Source of the DNA: a virus
Reading direction: 5' to 3' (one strand)
Length of the DNA: 31,277 bases
IMG/VR virus record: IMGVR_UViG_3300025603_001173
Coordinates: 1 to 31,277 of that record
In this document: positions 19,082-27,207 of the stretch, piece after piece
How positions within the stretch are numbered: the first letter of the stretch is position 1
How the letters are laid out: every line of letters begins with the position of its first letter
Notes under the pieces: model-generated
What the model was told of the DNA's origin: nothing
The model's database searches: none
Seen by the model: the letters and a program-made list of their open reading frames with translations, nothing else
Position numbers and translations under genes: made by a program

Positions 19082-20578
19082 ATGTCTAAATTCTACACAT
19101 CAGTCGAACGCTATGGTAGTAACATATTATGGAGAGGTTATGATAATGGTCGTCGCTTCTCTAAAAAGATAACATTTGAGCCTACACTTTATCAATATGC
19201 AAAACAAGAGACTAATTTCAAGTCATTGCTCGGTGAAAGATATCTAGCTCCCAAAAAATTTGATAGTATGAACGATGCCAAGGACTTTGTTGAGCGGTAT
19301 AAAGACGTTCATGGGCTTGAAATTTACGGTACCTCTAATTATGTTACACAGTTCATACAGGAACAATATCCTGGTCATATTGACTTTGATATGAGCCAGA
19401 TTAATATCTTTAACTTCGACATTGAGGTTGATATTTCAGAAAAACTTCCAAATATGGAAACAGCCGATAATGAAATTACTTCTATTGCAATCAAATCATC
19501 AAAATCAGATACATATCATCTATTAGGTCGCAAGGATTATGATAAAACTATAACTCTGTCAGGTATTGATCCAGATAATATTCAATTTATGAAGTTTGAT
19601 ACTGAATTACAACTATTGAGTAGATTTATGCAAATTTGGAAAAATGATTATCCAGATATTGTCACTGGTTGGAATGTAGAATATTTTGATATTCAATATA
19701 TTGTAACTCGTATCATACGTCTCTTCGGTGAAGCCAAGGCTAGAGAATTATCGCCTTGGGGTAATATCCGACAGACAAGCAGAGAGATCTTTAACCGTAA
19801 ACAATCAACATATAATATCTCCGGTGTAACTATTATTGACTATATGGATGCCTTTAAAAAGTTTGGCTATAAATATGGCACTCAGGAATCATATAAACTT
19901 GATCATATCGCGCATACAGTGTTAGGTACTAAGAAACTTGACTATTCACAATATGGCTCACTCACTGAATTGTATAACAAAAATCCACAACTGTATCTTG
20001 ATTATAATCTTGTGGATACGCATCTCATTCAACGTATGGAAGAAGAAACCGCTTTGCTGGCACTTGTGCTTACTGTTGCATATGGCGGCGGTGTGAACTA
20101 TTCTGATGCGTTTGGTACTGTTGGTATCTGGGAAGCAACACTATATCGTAAGCTTATGGAAAAGTCACTAATCCCACCAGTTAAAAGTAGTCCTGGTGAC
20201 AAACTAGGGGAATTGGTAGGTGGATATGTAAAGGATCCAGTCACAGGTGTTCATCGCTGGGTAGTCTCGTTTGACCTTAACAGTTTGTATCCACACCTAA
20301 TGTTACAATATAATATGTCACCTGAAACATTTGTTGCGGATAAGCGTGCATATGTTTCACAGGACATGGTTCTTAATGACGAGTATCAAAACGATGATAA
20401 AGATTATTCAGTTTGCGCAAATGGTGTACATTTTACTAATAAGAAACTTGGTATCATCCCAGAGATCATTCAAGAATATTATGCAAATCGTTCAGTAATC
20501 AAAAAGGAAATGTTGCGAGTTGAATCTGAAATCGAAGAGATAAAAAAAGAAATACAAAGAAGAAAAAAAATGTTATAA
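19082..20578 (+). CDS. 43: DNA polymerase gp43, N-terminal part (gp43A), 498 aa
   Basis: Family B replicative polymerase, N-terminal, exonuclease and first palm part. I start at 19082 (MSKFYTSVERYGSNILWRG) with AAAGGA upstream. Exonuclease motifs: FNFDIEVDIS (about residue 112), VTGWNVEYFDIQYI and YNLVDTHLI. Polymerase motif A is SFDLNSLYPHLMLQYNMSPE, near residue 396. The ORF stops after a charged helix (EIKKEIQRRKKML), before motifs B and C, because a homing endonuclease gene is inserted. The missing half is at 21835-23180. A similar split by a mobile endonuclease gene is known for gp43 of Aeromonas T4-like phages, where two subunits make the enzyme. Confidence 0.93.
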   Translation: MSKFYTSVERYGSNILWRGYDNGRRFSKKITFEPTLYQYAKQETNFKSLLGERYLAPKKFDSMNDAKDFVERYKDVHGLEIYGTSNYVTQFIQEQYPGHIDFDMSQINIFNFDIEVDISEKLPNMETADNEITSIAIKSSKSDTYHLLGRKDYDKTITLSGIDPDNIQFMKFDTELQLLSRFMQIWKNDYPDIVTGWNVEYFDIQYIVTRIIRLFGEAKARELSPWGNIRQTSREIFNRKQSTYNISGVTIIDYMDAFKKFGYKYGTQESYKLDHIAHTVLGTKKLDYSQYGSLTELYNKNPQLYLDYNLVDTHLIQRMEEETALLALVLTVAYGGGVNYSDAFGTVGIWEATLYRKLMEKSLIPPVKSSPGDKLGELVGGYVKDPVTGVHRWVVSFDLNSLYPHLMLQYNMSPETFVADKRAYVSQDMVLNDEYQNDDKDYSVCANGVHFTNKKLGIIPEIIQEYYANRSVIKKEMLRVESEIEEIKKEIQRRKKML

Positions 20579-20583
20579 TAAAC

Positions 20584-20635
20584 TCCTATTATGGTTCTAT
20601 TGTATATAAATACTATTCTACTATACATAATAGGG
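20584..20635 (+). promoter_or_regulatory. Hairpin hiding the endonuclease ribosome binding site, with a late promoter in its loop
   Basis: CCTATTATG (20585-20593) pairs with CATAATAGG (20626-20634), extended by one G-U pair. The 3' arm includes the ATAGGG that is the ribosome binding site for ATG 20642. Inside the loop lies TATAAATA (20605-20612), which would start RNA near 20619, after the 5' arm. Early read-through RNA would fold and block translation; late RNA lacks the 5' arm and is translated. T4 I-TevI is controlled in just this way. Confidence 0.7.
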
Positions 20636-20641
20636 AAACAC

Positions 20642-21847
20642 ATGGTTGTTTATAAAGAAATACTAGAAAGTAAACCACACGATAAAAGACAATTAGAAAG
20701 ATATATAAAGTTTATAGAGCACTGTAGAGAAAGTAATGATGCCGATAGAAATATTGGGCATCATATTTGTCCAAGAGCCGCAGAAATGTTCAAGGAATAT
20801 GAATGTTTCAGGAAAAATCCTTGGAATAAAATATTGCTCACGGAGAGACAACACTTTATAGCACATCTTATTCTATGGAAAGTTTATAGGAATGTTTCTA
20901 TGACATTTGCCTTGAATATGATGAGAAACTTCGGAGGTGTCACAGTAACAAGTAGATTATATGAAGAACTTAGGGAAGATGTTTCTTCCATCATAGGCAA
21001 ATCTAATAAAGGAAGAAAAAGAACTAAAGATGTAAGAGATGCAATAGGTAAAAGAACAGAAAACACAATTATAGTATTCGATTGTAATGACACTGATCGT
21101 AACTGCTTTAGGATCAACAAAGATGATGAAAAATATGACCCAGAAATACATTTATTTTATAGGACCGGTTATAAACATAGCGAAGAAACTAAGTTAAAGA
21201 TTGGAAGACCGGGAAAAATATGCTGTTATAATGAAGAAACCAATACTATAAAATATGTAGAAGATGTTGATTCTATACCGGATGGCTTTCGTATTGGAGG
21301 TGGTCCCAATCAAAAGATCTCAGAGTATTTTTCGAATAGTATATGGTGTTACAACCCAAAAACAAAACATCAAATACGTATACCTGAAAATGAAATACCA
21401 AATGATTATATCAGAGGTAGGATCTTAGAAAATAACCCGGGAATTGACAAGGCAAACGCAATGATGGGTGTTGTAGATATAATAGAGCAAAAAGCAACAA
21501 AAACTACCGTAATAGATAAAACCCGGCACGGGCCTGAATCTGGTAGAAGTACTGAAAAAACTGTAGTTGCAGTTTTTAATGATAAGATCTTTACAAACAT
21601 AAAAATCTTAGTTGACTTTTTACATGGCAACGGTTATTATATAACCATAGAAAGAGGTAATAATACATTAAATGCACTGAACCATATGATAATCAAAAAA
21701 CCTCACTTTAACTGTAAAAATGAGATAAACGAATTCAGAAAGAAAAATCAAGGCAAAACTCTAAATGATTTGGGTATATTTTTCTATAAACTCACGGACT
21801 TTGATCTTAAAAAACATAAAGGGAAAGAAATATATTGGAAGACTTAA
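20642..21847 (+). CDS. HNH homing endonuclease inserted in gene 43, 401 aa
   Basis: Residues about 39-80 hold an HNH motif (GHHICPRAAEMF, then NPWNKILLTERQHFIAHLI), followed by NUMOD-like DNA-binding modules: HSEETKLKIGRP, CCYNEETNTIKYVEDVDSIP, WCYNPKTKHQIRIPENEIP and a basic C-terminal domain. Start ATG 20642 is preceded by the sequestered ribosome binding site. The gene interrupts gp43 between the KKM and LED codons; rejoining the flanks restores a continuous charged helix. Its product probably cuts gp43 of related phages to spread itself, and possibly also serves the nearby ORF-less intron. Codon use is more AT-rich than in gp43. Confidence 0.88.
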   Translation: MVVYKEILESKPHDKRQLERYIKFIEHCRESNDADRNIGHHICPRAAEMFKEYECFRKNPWNKILLTERQHFIAHLILWKVYRNVSMTFALNMMRNFGGVTVTSRLYEELREDVSSIIGKSNKGRKRTKDVRDAIGKRTENTIIVFDCNDTDRNCFRINKDDEKYDPEIHLFYRTGYKHSEETKLKIGRPGKICCYNEETNTIKYVEDVDSIPDGFRIGGGPNQKISEYFSNSIWCYNPKTKHQIRIPENEIPNDYIRGRILENNPGIDKANAMMGVVDIIEQKATKTTVIDKTRHGPESGRSTEKTVVAVFNDKIFTNIKILVDFLHGNGYYITIERGNNTLNALNHMIIKKPHFNCKNEINEFRKKNQGKTLNDLGIFFYKLTDFDLKKHKGKEIYWKT

Positions 21848-23180
21848 CATTGGAAGAACTAGAGGAACTTATCGAAAATAAAAAACAGATATCAACACGC
21901 CTGCACAATAAACAGATGTCAATAAAAATCCTTAAACATTCATGAGGCTTCACGGGGTGACCCGTGTCGAAAATTCCGTGAACTGCTGGAAAGCTAAGTG
22001 ATTATAGATCATATGCCAATCAGCATCCAAGCCCGAAAGGGAAGGTTCAGAGACTATCCTATATGGAGTAGGGTTACAAGCTAATGGTAACTCGAAGCGC
22101 GGAACATCTTTATAAAGATGATGATATAGTCCGATACCAGTAGAAATGCTGGAGACAGTTTGCGACTGTCGTAACAAAAAGATGAATAGTTTATACGGCG
22201 CCGTCGCGAACCGTTACTTCCTATACTATATTGCAGAAATGGCAGAAGCAATTACTACATCAGGTCAGCTTTCAATCAGATATGCTGAGAAGTCAATTAA
22301 CGGATATCTTAATAAAGTTTTAAAAACAGACGACATTGACTATGTTTATTACTGCGATACAGACTCCGCTTATGTTAATCTTGAGCCACTGATTGTAAAG
22401 GTTTTCGGCAGTGCCGATATTGATCGAAAAGCCGGTGAAGACTTTATTGATAGTGTCTGTAAGGAAAAGATTGAAAAGGCAATTCAGCATGGCTATGAAG
22501 AATTAGCTAACTATATGGGTGCATATAGAAACGCAATGTCAATGAAACGTGAAAAGATAACCGACAGAACGTTATTCGTTGCTAAAAAGCGCTATATTAT
22601 GAGTGTTTTAAACTCGGAAGGTGTTCATTATGAAACACCCAAGATTTCAGTCACTGGTATTGAATCGGTTAGATCATCAACACCTGAAGTATGCAGGGAT
22701 GCGCTGAAGGAATCCTTTGGTATTATTCTTAATTCGGACGAAAAAACAGCACAGGCTTTTATTGAAGACTTTAGACAGCGATTTGTTACTTTGGCGCCAG
22801 AGCAGGTTGGTAAAGTTTCTGGTACTGATGATATTGCTAAATATACTGATAGAACAGGATCTTATCTCAAAGGTTGTCCAATACACGTACGTGGTGCAAT
22901 TCTATACAATAAAATGATGAAAGAAAAAGGTCTCAATAAGAAATACGAGTTAATTCAGTCAGGTGATAAGGTAAAGTTTGTTTATCTGAAAACACCAAAT
23001 CCTTTGATGGAAAATATTATTTCATTCCCTGGCTTCCTACCAAAGGAACTTGGACTTGACAAATATATTGATCATGAGTTGCAGTTTGAAAAGGTTTTCG
23101 TTAAACCACTCGAAAACATCCTAGACGCACTTAACTGGTCATCAAAGAAAATTGATACACTTGAGGATTTCTTTAGTTGA
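21835..23180 (+). CDS. 43: DNA polymerase gp43, C-terminal part (gp43B), two exons
   Basis: Exon 1 is 21835-21933 and exon 2 is 22182-23180, joined by removal of a group I intron, giving about 365 aa. Exon 1 ends HNKQMSIKIL and exon 2 starts MNSLYGAVANRYF, restoring polymerase motif B (KILMNSLYG); motif C YYCDTDSAY follows near residue 90, and the thumb ends TLEDFFS. TTG at 21835 is the likely start, 11 nt after AGGG, overlapping the endonuclease gene by 13 nt. Without splicing the first exon stops nine nt into the intron region (TGA near 21943). Together with gp43A it supplies the whole polymerase; the two polypeptides must associate. Confidence 0.85.
21934..22181 (+). other. Group I self-splicing intron, 248 nt, ORF-less
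   Basis: P1: exon end TCCTT can pair with GAGG (21944-21947), with the U-G pair at the 5' splice site. P2-like hairpin CACGGG-GTGA-CCCGTG at 21951-21966. CCC-GAAA-GGG stem at 22032-22041. Conserved core strands GTTCAGAGACTA (22045-22056) and ATAGTC (22126-22131), which form P7. P8-like CATCTT-TATA-AAGATG and two P9-region hairpins CCAG/CTGG (22137-22152) and GACAGT/ACTGTC (22154-22170). The last base is G (22181), the usual omega G. Splicing restores the gp43 frame exactly. Confidence 0.9.
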
Positions 23181-23205
23181 CATATAGAGAAAATCGGTAT
23201 ATAAA
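23177..23205 (+). promoter_or_regulatory. Early promoter of the modification island
   Basis: TTGACA at 23177-23182, 17 nt spacer ending AATCGGTA, -10 TATAAA at 23200-23205. The TGA in the -35 is the stop codon of gp43B. Confidence 0.85.
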
Positions 23206-23216
23206 GGATATATTAC

Positions 23217-23540
23217 ATGAAGAATTACGAAATTGATACGTCAGAAGAATACGAAGATTTTGTCGGATACGTTTCCGCAGATAATCTTTCCAAGAACTCA
23301 CTAGGGGATTTTCTCGGTGATGTTCCTGAAGAATACAAGCCATCTGTAAAACCTAAAAATGTTGACCCTGAGTTTCCAGAGGAATGGCAAAGCCTTTTCA
23401 TGAGCTTTGATACTGAGGAAGATGTCAAGGAATTCGTCAAACAATCTGGTATCGTCGTGTCTCCTAAAACAAAAACTATAATATATGAAACAGAAAACGA
23501 TAACAGTAACAGTGGTATCTTTAACTTTATGGGTGATTAA
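23217..23540 (+). CDS. Small acidic protein sharing a domain with the next gene, 107 aa
   Basis: The N-terminal half is acidic (MKNYEIDTSEEYEDFVGYVS). Residues about 60-92 (SLFMSFDTEEDVKEFVKQSG, then KTKTIIYE) match in pattern the N-terminal domain of the next protein (DIKFRTKAARQEFSDKL, then RTNSVWFP). This short module (F.T..D..EF, K/RT.S/TIW/Y) recurs in phage DNA-modification proteins as I recall. AAAGGATATATTAC precedes the ATG. First gene after the promoter at 23177-23205. Function unknown; possibly a partner or regulator of the glycosyltransferase. Confidence 0.65.
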   Translation: MKNYEIDTSEEYEDFVGYVSADNLSKNSLGDFLGDVPEEYKPSVKPKNVDPEFPEEWQSLFMSFDTEEDVKEFVKQSGIVVSPKTKTIIYETENDNSNSGIFNFMGD

Positions 23541-23544
23541 ACAT

Positions 23545-24762
23545 ATGCTAACTACAATTGATACAGTAGAAGAATTACAGAACATGTGGCGCGATCCATA
23601 TGCTCAATGGTATGCTGCGGGTATGCCAGGTTTCTCACAGAAGGAACAAAAAGAGGGCAGACAATTAGATATAAAATTTCGCACAAAGGCGGCACGACAA
23701 GAGTTTTCTGATAAGCTTAATTTAAGCCTTACTGACCGAACCAATTCAGTTTGGTTTCCAGTAAGAGAGCGTGAAAAGAACATGTCTAAGCGATATATTC
23801 TTGAGGACAAAAAAGATCAATATCTGCCAAGATACCCTATTTACATCATTTCCAAAGGTCGCTGGGAAACACGCCACACCTCTAGAGCGCTAGAAAATAT
23901 GGGTGTGCCATACTATATTGCAGTAGAGCCCCAAGAATATGACAACTACTGTGCTGTCATTGACCCAGCAAAGGTGTTGAAACTACCATTCAGCAACCAC
24001 GGTAAAGGATCAGGTCCTGCTCGTAACTGGTGCTGGGAACACTCTAGAGCAAATGGCTTTAAGCGCCACTGGCTAATGGATGATAATATGTCAGAGTTCT
24101 GGAGGCTTCACAGAAATAAGCGATATAGAGTTGACGAGGGCGGTAGCCTTTTTAGTTCTACTGAAGATTTTGTTGATCGGTTTGAGAATATAGCACTCGC
24201 GGGGCTACAATATAAATTCTTTGCTGTTGATAAATGTGACTACCCTCCTTATATTCTAAACACTCGTATCATGTCATGCTTCTTGATTGATAATGATATT
24301 GATATCCGTTGGCGGGGCAAATATAACGAAGACGTAGATCTTTCAATTCGTGCTCTAAAAGAAGGCATGTGCACAATGTTATTCTATTTTGGCTTGTGTG
24401 GTAAACTTAAGACTGGTTCAGTTAAAGGCGGCAACACCGCCGAAATCTATAATAATTATTCCGACGATTCTGCAATGCGTAAATCACAGATGCTCTACGA
24501 AATGCACCCAGACTGTGTTGAATTGATGGAACGATATGGTAGAATACATCACTCTGTAAATCTAGATAAGATTGTAAATAAACGCACCGGCCAACCGGCT
24601 AGGCAAAATGTGCCCATTCTTAAAAAAGACGTTGATATTGTACATGATGTAAATAATTATGGCATGAAATTGGTAGCTAACTTTGATACACCTGAACAAA
24701 AGGAAATTCCAGAGTTTCAGATCAAACATTATCCAGAAGGAAGGAATAATATTCATGAGTAA
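23545..24762 (+). CDS. TET-associated-type glycosyltransferase, 405 aa
   Basis: After an N-terminal module (residues about 35-70) the catalytic part starts RYPIYIISKGRWETRHTSRA, then MGVPYYIAVEPQEYDNY, GKGSGPARNWCWEHSR, HWLMDDNMSEFW (acidic DDN metal site), RIMSCFLIDN and YNEDVDLSIRA. This resembles the TET-associated glycosyltransferase (TAGT) family of phages, which add sugars to hydroxymethylated pyrimidines in DNA (family assignment from memory). No TET/JBP oxygenase is in the window, so the acceptor could be a hydroxymethyl base made otherwise. I start at 23545, four nt after the preceding stop; the upstream frame overlaps that gene. It overlaps the epimerase gene by 8 nt. Confidence 0.75.
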   Translation: MLTTIDTVEELQNMWRDPYAQWYAAGMPGFSQKEQKEGRQLDIKFRTKAARQEFSDKLNLSLTDRTNSVWFPVREREKNMSKRYILEDKKDQYLPRYPIYIISKGRWETRHTSRALENMGVPYYIAVEPQEYDNYCAVIDPAKVLKLPFSNHGKGSGPARNWCWEHSRANGFKRHWLMDDNMSEFWRLHRNKRYRVDEGGSLFSSTEDFVDRFENIALAGLQYKFFAVDKCDYPPYILNTRIMSCFLIDNDIDIRWRGKYNEDVDLSIRALKEGMCTMLFYFGLCGKLKTGSVKGGNTAEIYNNYSDDSAMRKSQMLYEMHPDCVELMERYGRIHHSVNLDKIVNKRTGQPARQNVPILKKDVDIVHDVNNYGMKLVANFDTPEQKEIPEFQIKHYPEGRNNIHE

Positions 24763-25621
24763 AATACTCGTAACTGGTGGCGCCGGCTTTGTTGGCAGCC
24801 ACCTTTGTGAGCGTCTATATTCAATGGGTCATTCGGTAACATCATTGGATAATTATTTTACTGGAAGTACAAGAAATCATGTACCAGGCGTGAACTATAT
24901 TTCTGGGTCTACTGAATTGATTAATAATATTTTTAGAACTATACGGTTCGATATTATATTTCATTTAGGTGAATATTCACGAGTAGAACAAAGCTTCGAT
25001 GATATTAACTTGGTATGGCAATACAATAAACTTGGCACATATGAAGTACTAAAATATGTGCAGAAAAATAAGTCTAAATTAATTTATGCTGGTTCATCGA
25101 CTAAATATGCAGATCATACCCCAGGTTATGTACAAAGCCCCTATACTTGGTCAAAGGCATCAAATACTGAGTTAGTAAAACAATATGCTGAGTGGTATGG
25201 GTTTGATTATGCTATAACATATTTCTATAATGTATATGGTGGACGTGAAATAAGTGATGGAAAATATGCTACACTTATTGCTAAATACAAAGAATTGGCT
25301 AGACAAAATAAGCCTTTACCGGTAGTTCTTCCTGGGACACAAGCCCGCAATTTTACACACATTGATGATATCGTTGATGCTCTAGTTCTAATCGGTGAAA
25401 ATGGTCACGGTGATGAATACGGCATCGGTAATCCATCAGGGTTTACTATTCAGCAAGTTGCAGAGCTATTTGAGCAACCAATCGAACATCTACCAGAACG
25501 CAGAGGTAACCGAATGTCAGCTCCAGTGGTAAGTAATAAGACTAAAGCCCTGGGTTGGGAACCTACTAGAGAATTATTCGACTATATTAATATATTGAAA
25601 CAAAACGGATGGAATATATGA
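24755..25621 (+). CDS. NAD-dependent sugar-nucleotide epimerase/dehydratase (SDR), 288 aa
   Basis: Extended SDR: NAD-binding TGGAGFVGSHL (residues 6-16), SLDNYFTG, FHLGEYSRVEQS, AGSSTKY and the catalytic PYTWSKA (YxxxK), then YFYNVYGG and ARNFTHIDDIVDAL. Closest in pattern to UDP-glucose 4-epimerase or dTDP-glucose dehydratase types; the exact sugar cannot be read. ATG 24755 is chosen for its strong AAGGAAGG site. It overlaps the glycosyltransferase upstream and the dehydrogenase downstream (ATGA), so all three are likely one pathway making and using an activated sugar. Confidence 0.88.
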   Translation: MSKILVTGGAGFVGSHLCERLYSMGHSVTSLDNYFTGSTRNHVPGVNYISGSTELINNIFRTIRFDIIFHLGEYSRVEQSFDDINLVWQYNKLGTYEVLKYVQKNKSKLIYAGSSTKYADHTPGYVQSPYTWSKASNTELVKQYAEWYGFDYAITYFYNVYGGREISDGKYATLIAKYKELARQNKPLPVVLPGTQARNFTHIDDIVDALVLIGENGHGDEYGIGNPSGFTIQQVAELFEQPIEHLPERRGNRMSAPVVSNKTKALGWEPTRELFDYINILKQNGWNI

Positions 25622-26469
25622 GCAAGAAAAAATTGAAAATGGCGATTGTCGGCCATGGCTTTGTCGGGGCTGCGGTTGATTATGGCTTTACAGATACCAA
25701 TTGCGATAAAATTATCATTGATCCAAAATATGGCACCGCCGTAGATAGTCTAGTTGGACTTGGTATACAGGTGTCATTTGTATGTGTTCCTACTCCAATG
25801 GGTAATGATGCAAGTATTGATGCTAGTATATTAATTGATACTATTTCAAAATTGCTTTTACACACAGAAGGACTCGTGGTAGTAAAATCTACCGTTATAC
25901 CTAGCATCATACAAGAACTTGCAAAGAGTGACCGAGTGATCTACAACCCAGAATTTCTTACTGAAAAATCAGCAAATGAAGATTTTGTAAATCCAATTAT
26001 GCATGTATTTGGCGGGTCGCCTGCTAGGACTGAAGAACTAGAAAAGATCTATGAGAAGTATAGTGCGTGCAAACCCTGCCCAGTATATCACATGACGGCC
26101 GATGAAGCCAGTTTTGTAAAATATGGTATGAATTCATTTCTTGCTTCGAAGGTGCTATTCTTTAACCAGTTCCATGATATTGTAGAACAGTTTGGTAGCA
26201 ATTATTCTACCATTATAAAGGCCATAGGCACTGACCCAAGGATCGGACCCTCACATACTATGGTACCAGGCCATGATGGAAGATCCGGTTTCGGTGGAAG
26301 TTGCTTCGTGAAAGATACCGCTGCATTTGTTATGTTTGCTCGAGGACAGGACAGGGATTTTACATTACTAGAGGAAACAATCCGGCGCAATCAAGACTAT
26401 CGAAACTCATATGGCGAGCCACTTGACCGCGAAAAGCAAATGAATGTAAAATTTGATTATGATATCTAA
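25618..26469 (+). CDS. UDP-glucose/GDP-mannose dehydrogenase-like protein, 283 aa
   Basis: Oxidises a nucleotide sugar to a uronic acid with NAD. N-terminal Rossmann motif VGHGFVG (residues 11-17), CVPTPMG, VVKSTVIPSI, YNPEFLTEKSANEDF, DEASFVKYGMNSFLASKV and the catalytic Cys in FGGSCFVKDT. Family members are usually about 390-450 aa; this one ends shortly after the catalytic Cys, lacking most of the C-terminal UDP-binding domain. ATG 25618 overlaps the epimerase stop (ATGA). It may act with another protein, bind a different substrate or be a shortened phage form. Confidence 0.85.
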   Translation: MSKKKLKMAIVGHGFVGAAVDYGFTDTNCDKIIIDPKYGTAVDSLVGLGIQVSFVCVPTPMGNDASIDASILIDTISKLLLHTEGLVVVKSTVIPSIIQELAKSDRVIYNPEFLTEKSANEDFVNPIMHVFGGSPARTEELEKIYEKYSACKPCPVYHMTADEASFVKYGMNSFLASKVLFFNQFHDIVEQFGSNYSTIIKAIGTDPRIGPSHTMVPGHDGRSGFGGSCFVKDTAAFVMFARGQDRDFTLLEETIRRNQDYRNSYGEPLDREKQMNVKFDYDI

Positions 26470-26568
26470 ATGAGCAAGCTTATACTTATAACTGATATAA
26501 TTGAAAGACAAATACCCAAAGATGATACAATACCAGAATCATTTGTCAGGGGTAGACTTAAAAAATGA
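26470..26568 (+). CDS. 32-aa small protein before dCMP deaminase
   Basis: Starts at the base after the previous stop (MSKLILITDIIERQIPKDD) and ends SFVRGRLKK, overlapping the deaminase start (ATGA). The pattern IPKDDTIPESFVRGR resembles the repeat modules of phage HNH endonucleases (compare IPENEIPNDYIRGR in the protein at 20642-21847), so it may be a remnant of such a gene. AGGGG inside it is the ribosome binding site for the deaminase. Confidence 0.45.
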   Translation: MSKLILITDIIERQIPKDDTIPESFVRGRLKK

Positions 26569-26975
26569 AACAAGAGGTTAAGGCTTCGTTTATGAAAGTT
26601 GCATATATATTTTCCGAATTATCAAAAGCAAAAAGACTGAAAGTTGGTGCAATTGCAGTAAAAGATGATAGAATTTTATCAATTGGTTATAATGGGACTC
26701 CATCAGGTTTTGATAATAGCTGTGAAGATGAAAATGGAAATACTAAGATAGAAGTATTGCATGCAGAAGCAAATTGTATTGCAAAACTTGCGAAATCTAA
26801 TGAAAGTTCGGAAGGTGCCATAATTTTTGTAACACATTCTCCGTGTATCGAATGTGCAAAGCAAATTTATGTTGCTGGGATAAAAGAAGTATATTATGAT
26901 ATAGAGTATAGAGATGATAGTGGTATAAAACTTCTAAGAAAGCTAGGGTTGAAAATTGAAAAATATGATTCGTAG
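26565..26975 (+). CDS. cd: dCMP deaminase, 136 aa
   Basis: Zinc enzyme converting dCMP to dUMP for thymidylate synthesis. Active site HAEANCI (H66, E68) and SPCIECAK (C94, C97), with the substrate region GYNGTPSGFDN. T4 Cd is 193 aa; this is a compact form. Translation is coupled to the small ORF upstream. The tail overlaps the start of a second, incomplete deaminase-like ORF. Confidence 0.9.
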   Translation: MKQEVKASFMKVAYIFSELSKAKRLKVGAIAVKDDRILSIGYNGTPSGFDNSCEDENGNTKIEVLHAEANCIAKLAKSNESSEGAIIFVTHSPCIECAKQIYVAGIKEVYYDIEYRDDSGIKLLRKLGLKIEKYDS

Positions 26976-27201
26976 TGGTGTATCAGTTAAAGATTCGACA
27001 ATATATGTTTTGGGTCTGCCACTATGTCCAGATTGTACTAAAGCAATAATCCAATCTGGAATAAAAAGAGTTGTAGTTTCACCAGATCCTTATACCCACA
27101 ATACCAAATGGACTATCAAGTGGGATGAGATCTCAAGACCAATGTTATCAGAGGTAGGGGATATTTCAGTTACGTTTATGAACTCAGATAAACTAGACTA
27201 A
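26965..27201 (+). CDS. Second deaminase-like fragment lacking the HAE motif, 78 aa
   Basis: TIYVLGLPLCPDCTKAIIQS and GIKRVVV are typical of the C-terminal half of cytidine/deoxycytidylate deaminases (PCxxC zinc motif, here C21 and C24), followed by DEISRPMLSEVG. The N-terminal half with the HAE motif is absent, so it cannot be active alone. No good ribosome binding site precedes ATG 26965 (TTG at 26956 in frame is the alternative). It looks like the remains of a tandem deaminase partly replaced by the cd gene before it, or a partner subunit. Confidence 0.55.
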   Translation: MIRSGVSVKDSTIYVLGLPLCPDCTKAIIQSGIKRVVVSPDPYTHNTKWTIKWDEISRPMLSEVGDISVTFMNSDKLD

Positions 27202-27207
27202 GATCTA

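Noticed and set aside
20579-21834. A second group I intron containing the endonuclease gene
   Set aside because: Only 63 nt precede the ORF and none follow it; no conserved core strands like those in 21934-22181 are found, so a plain gene insertion is more likely.
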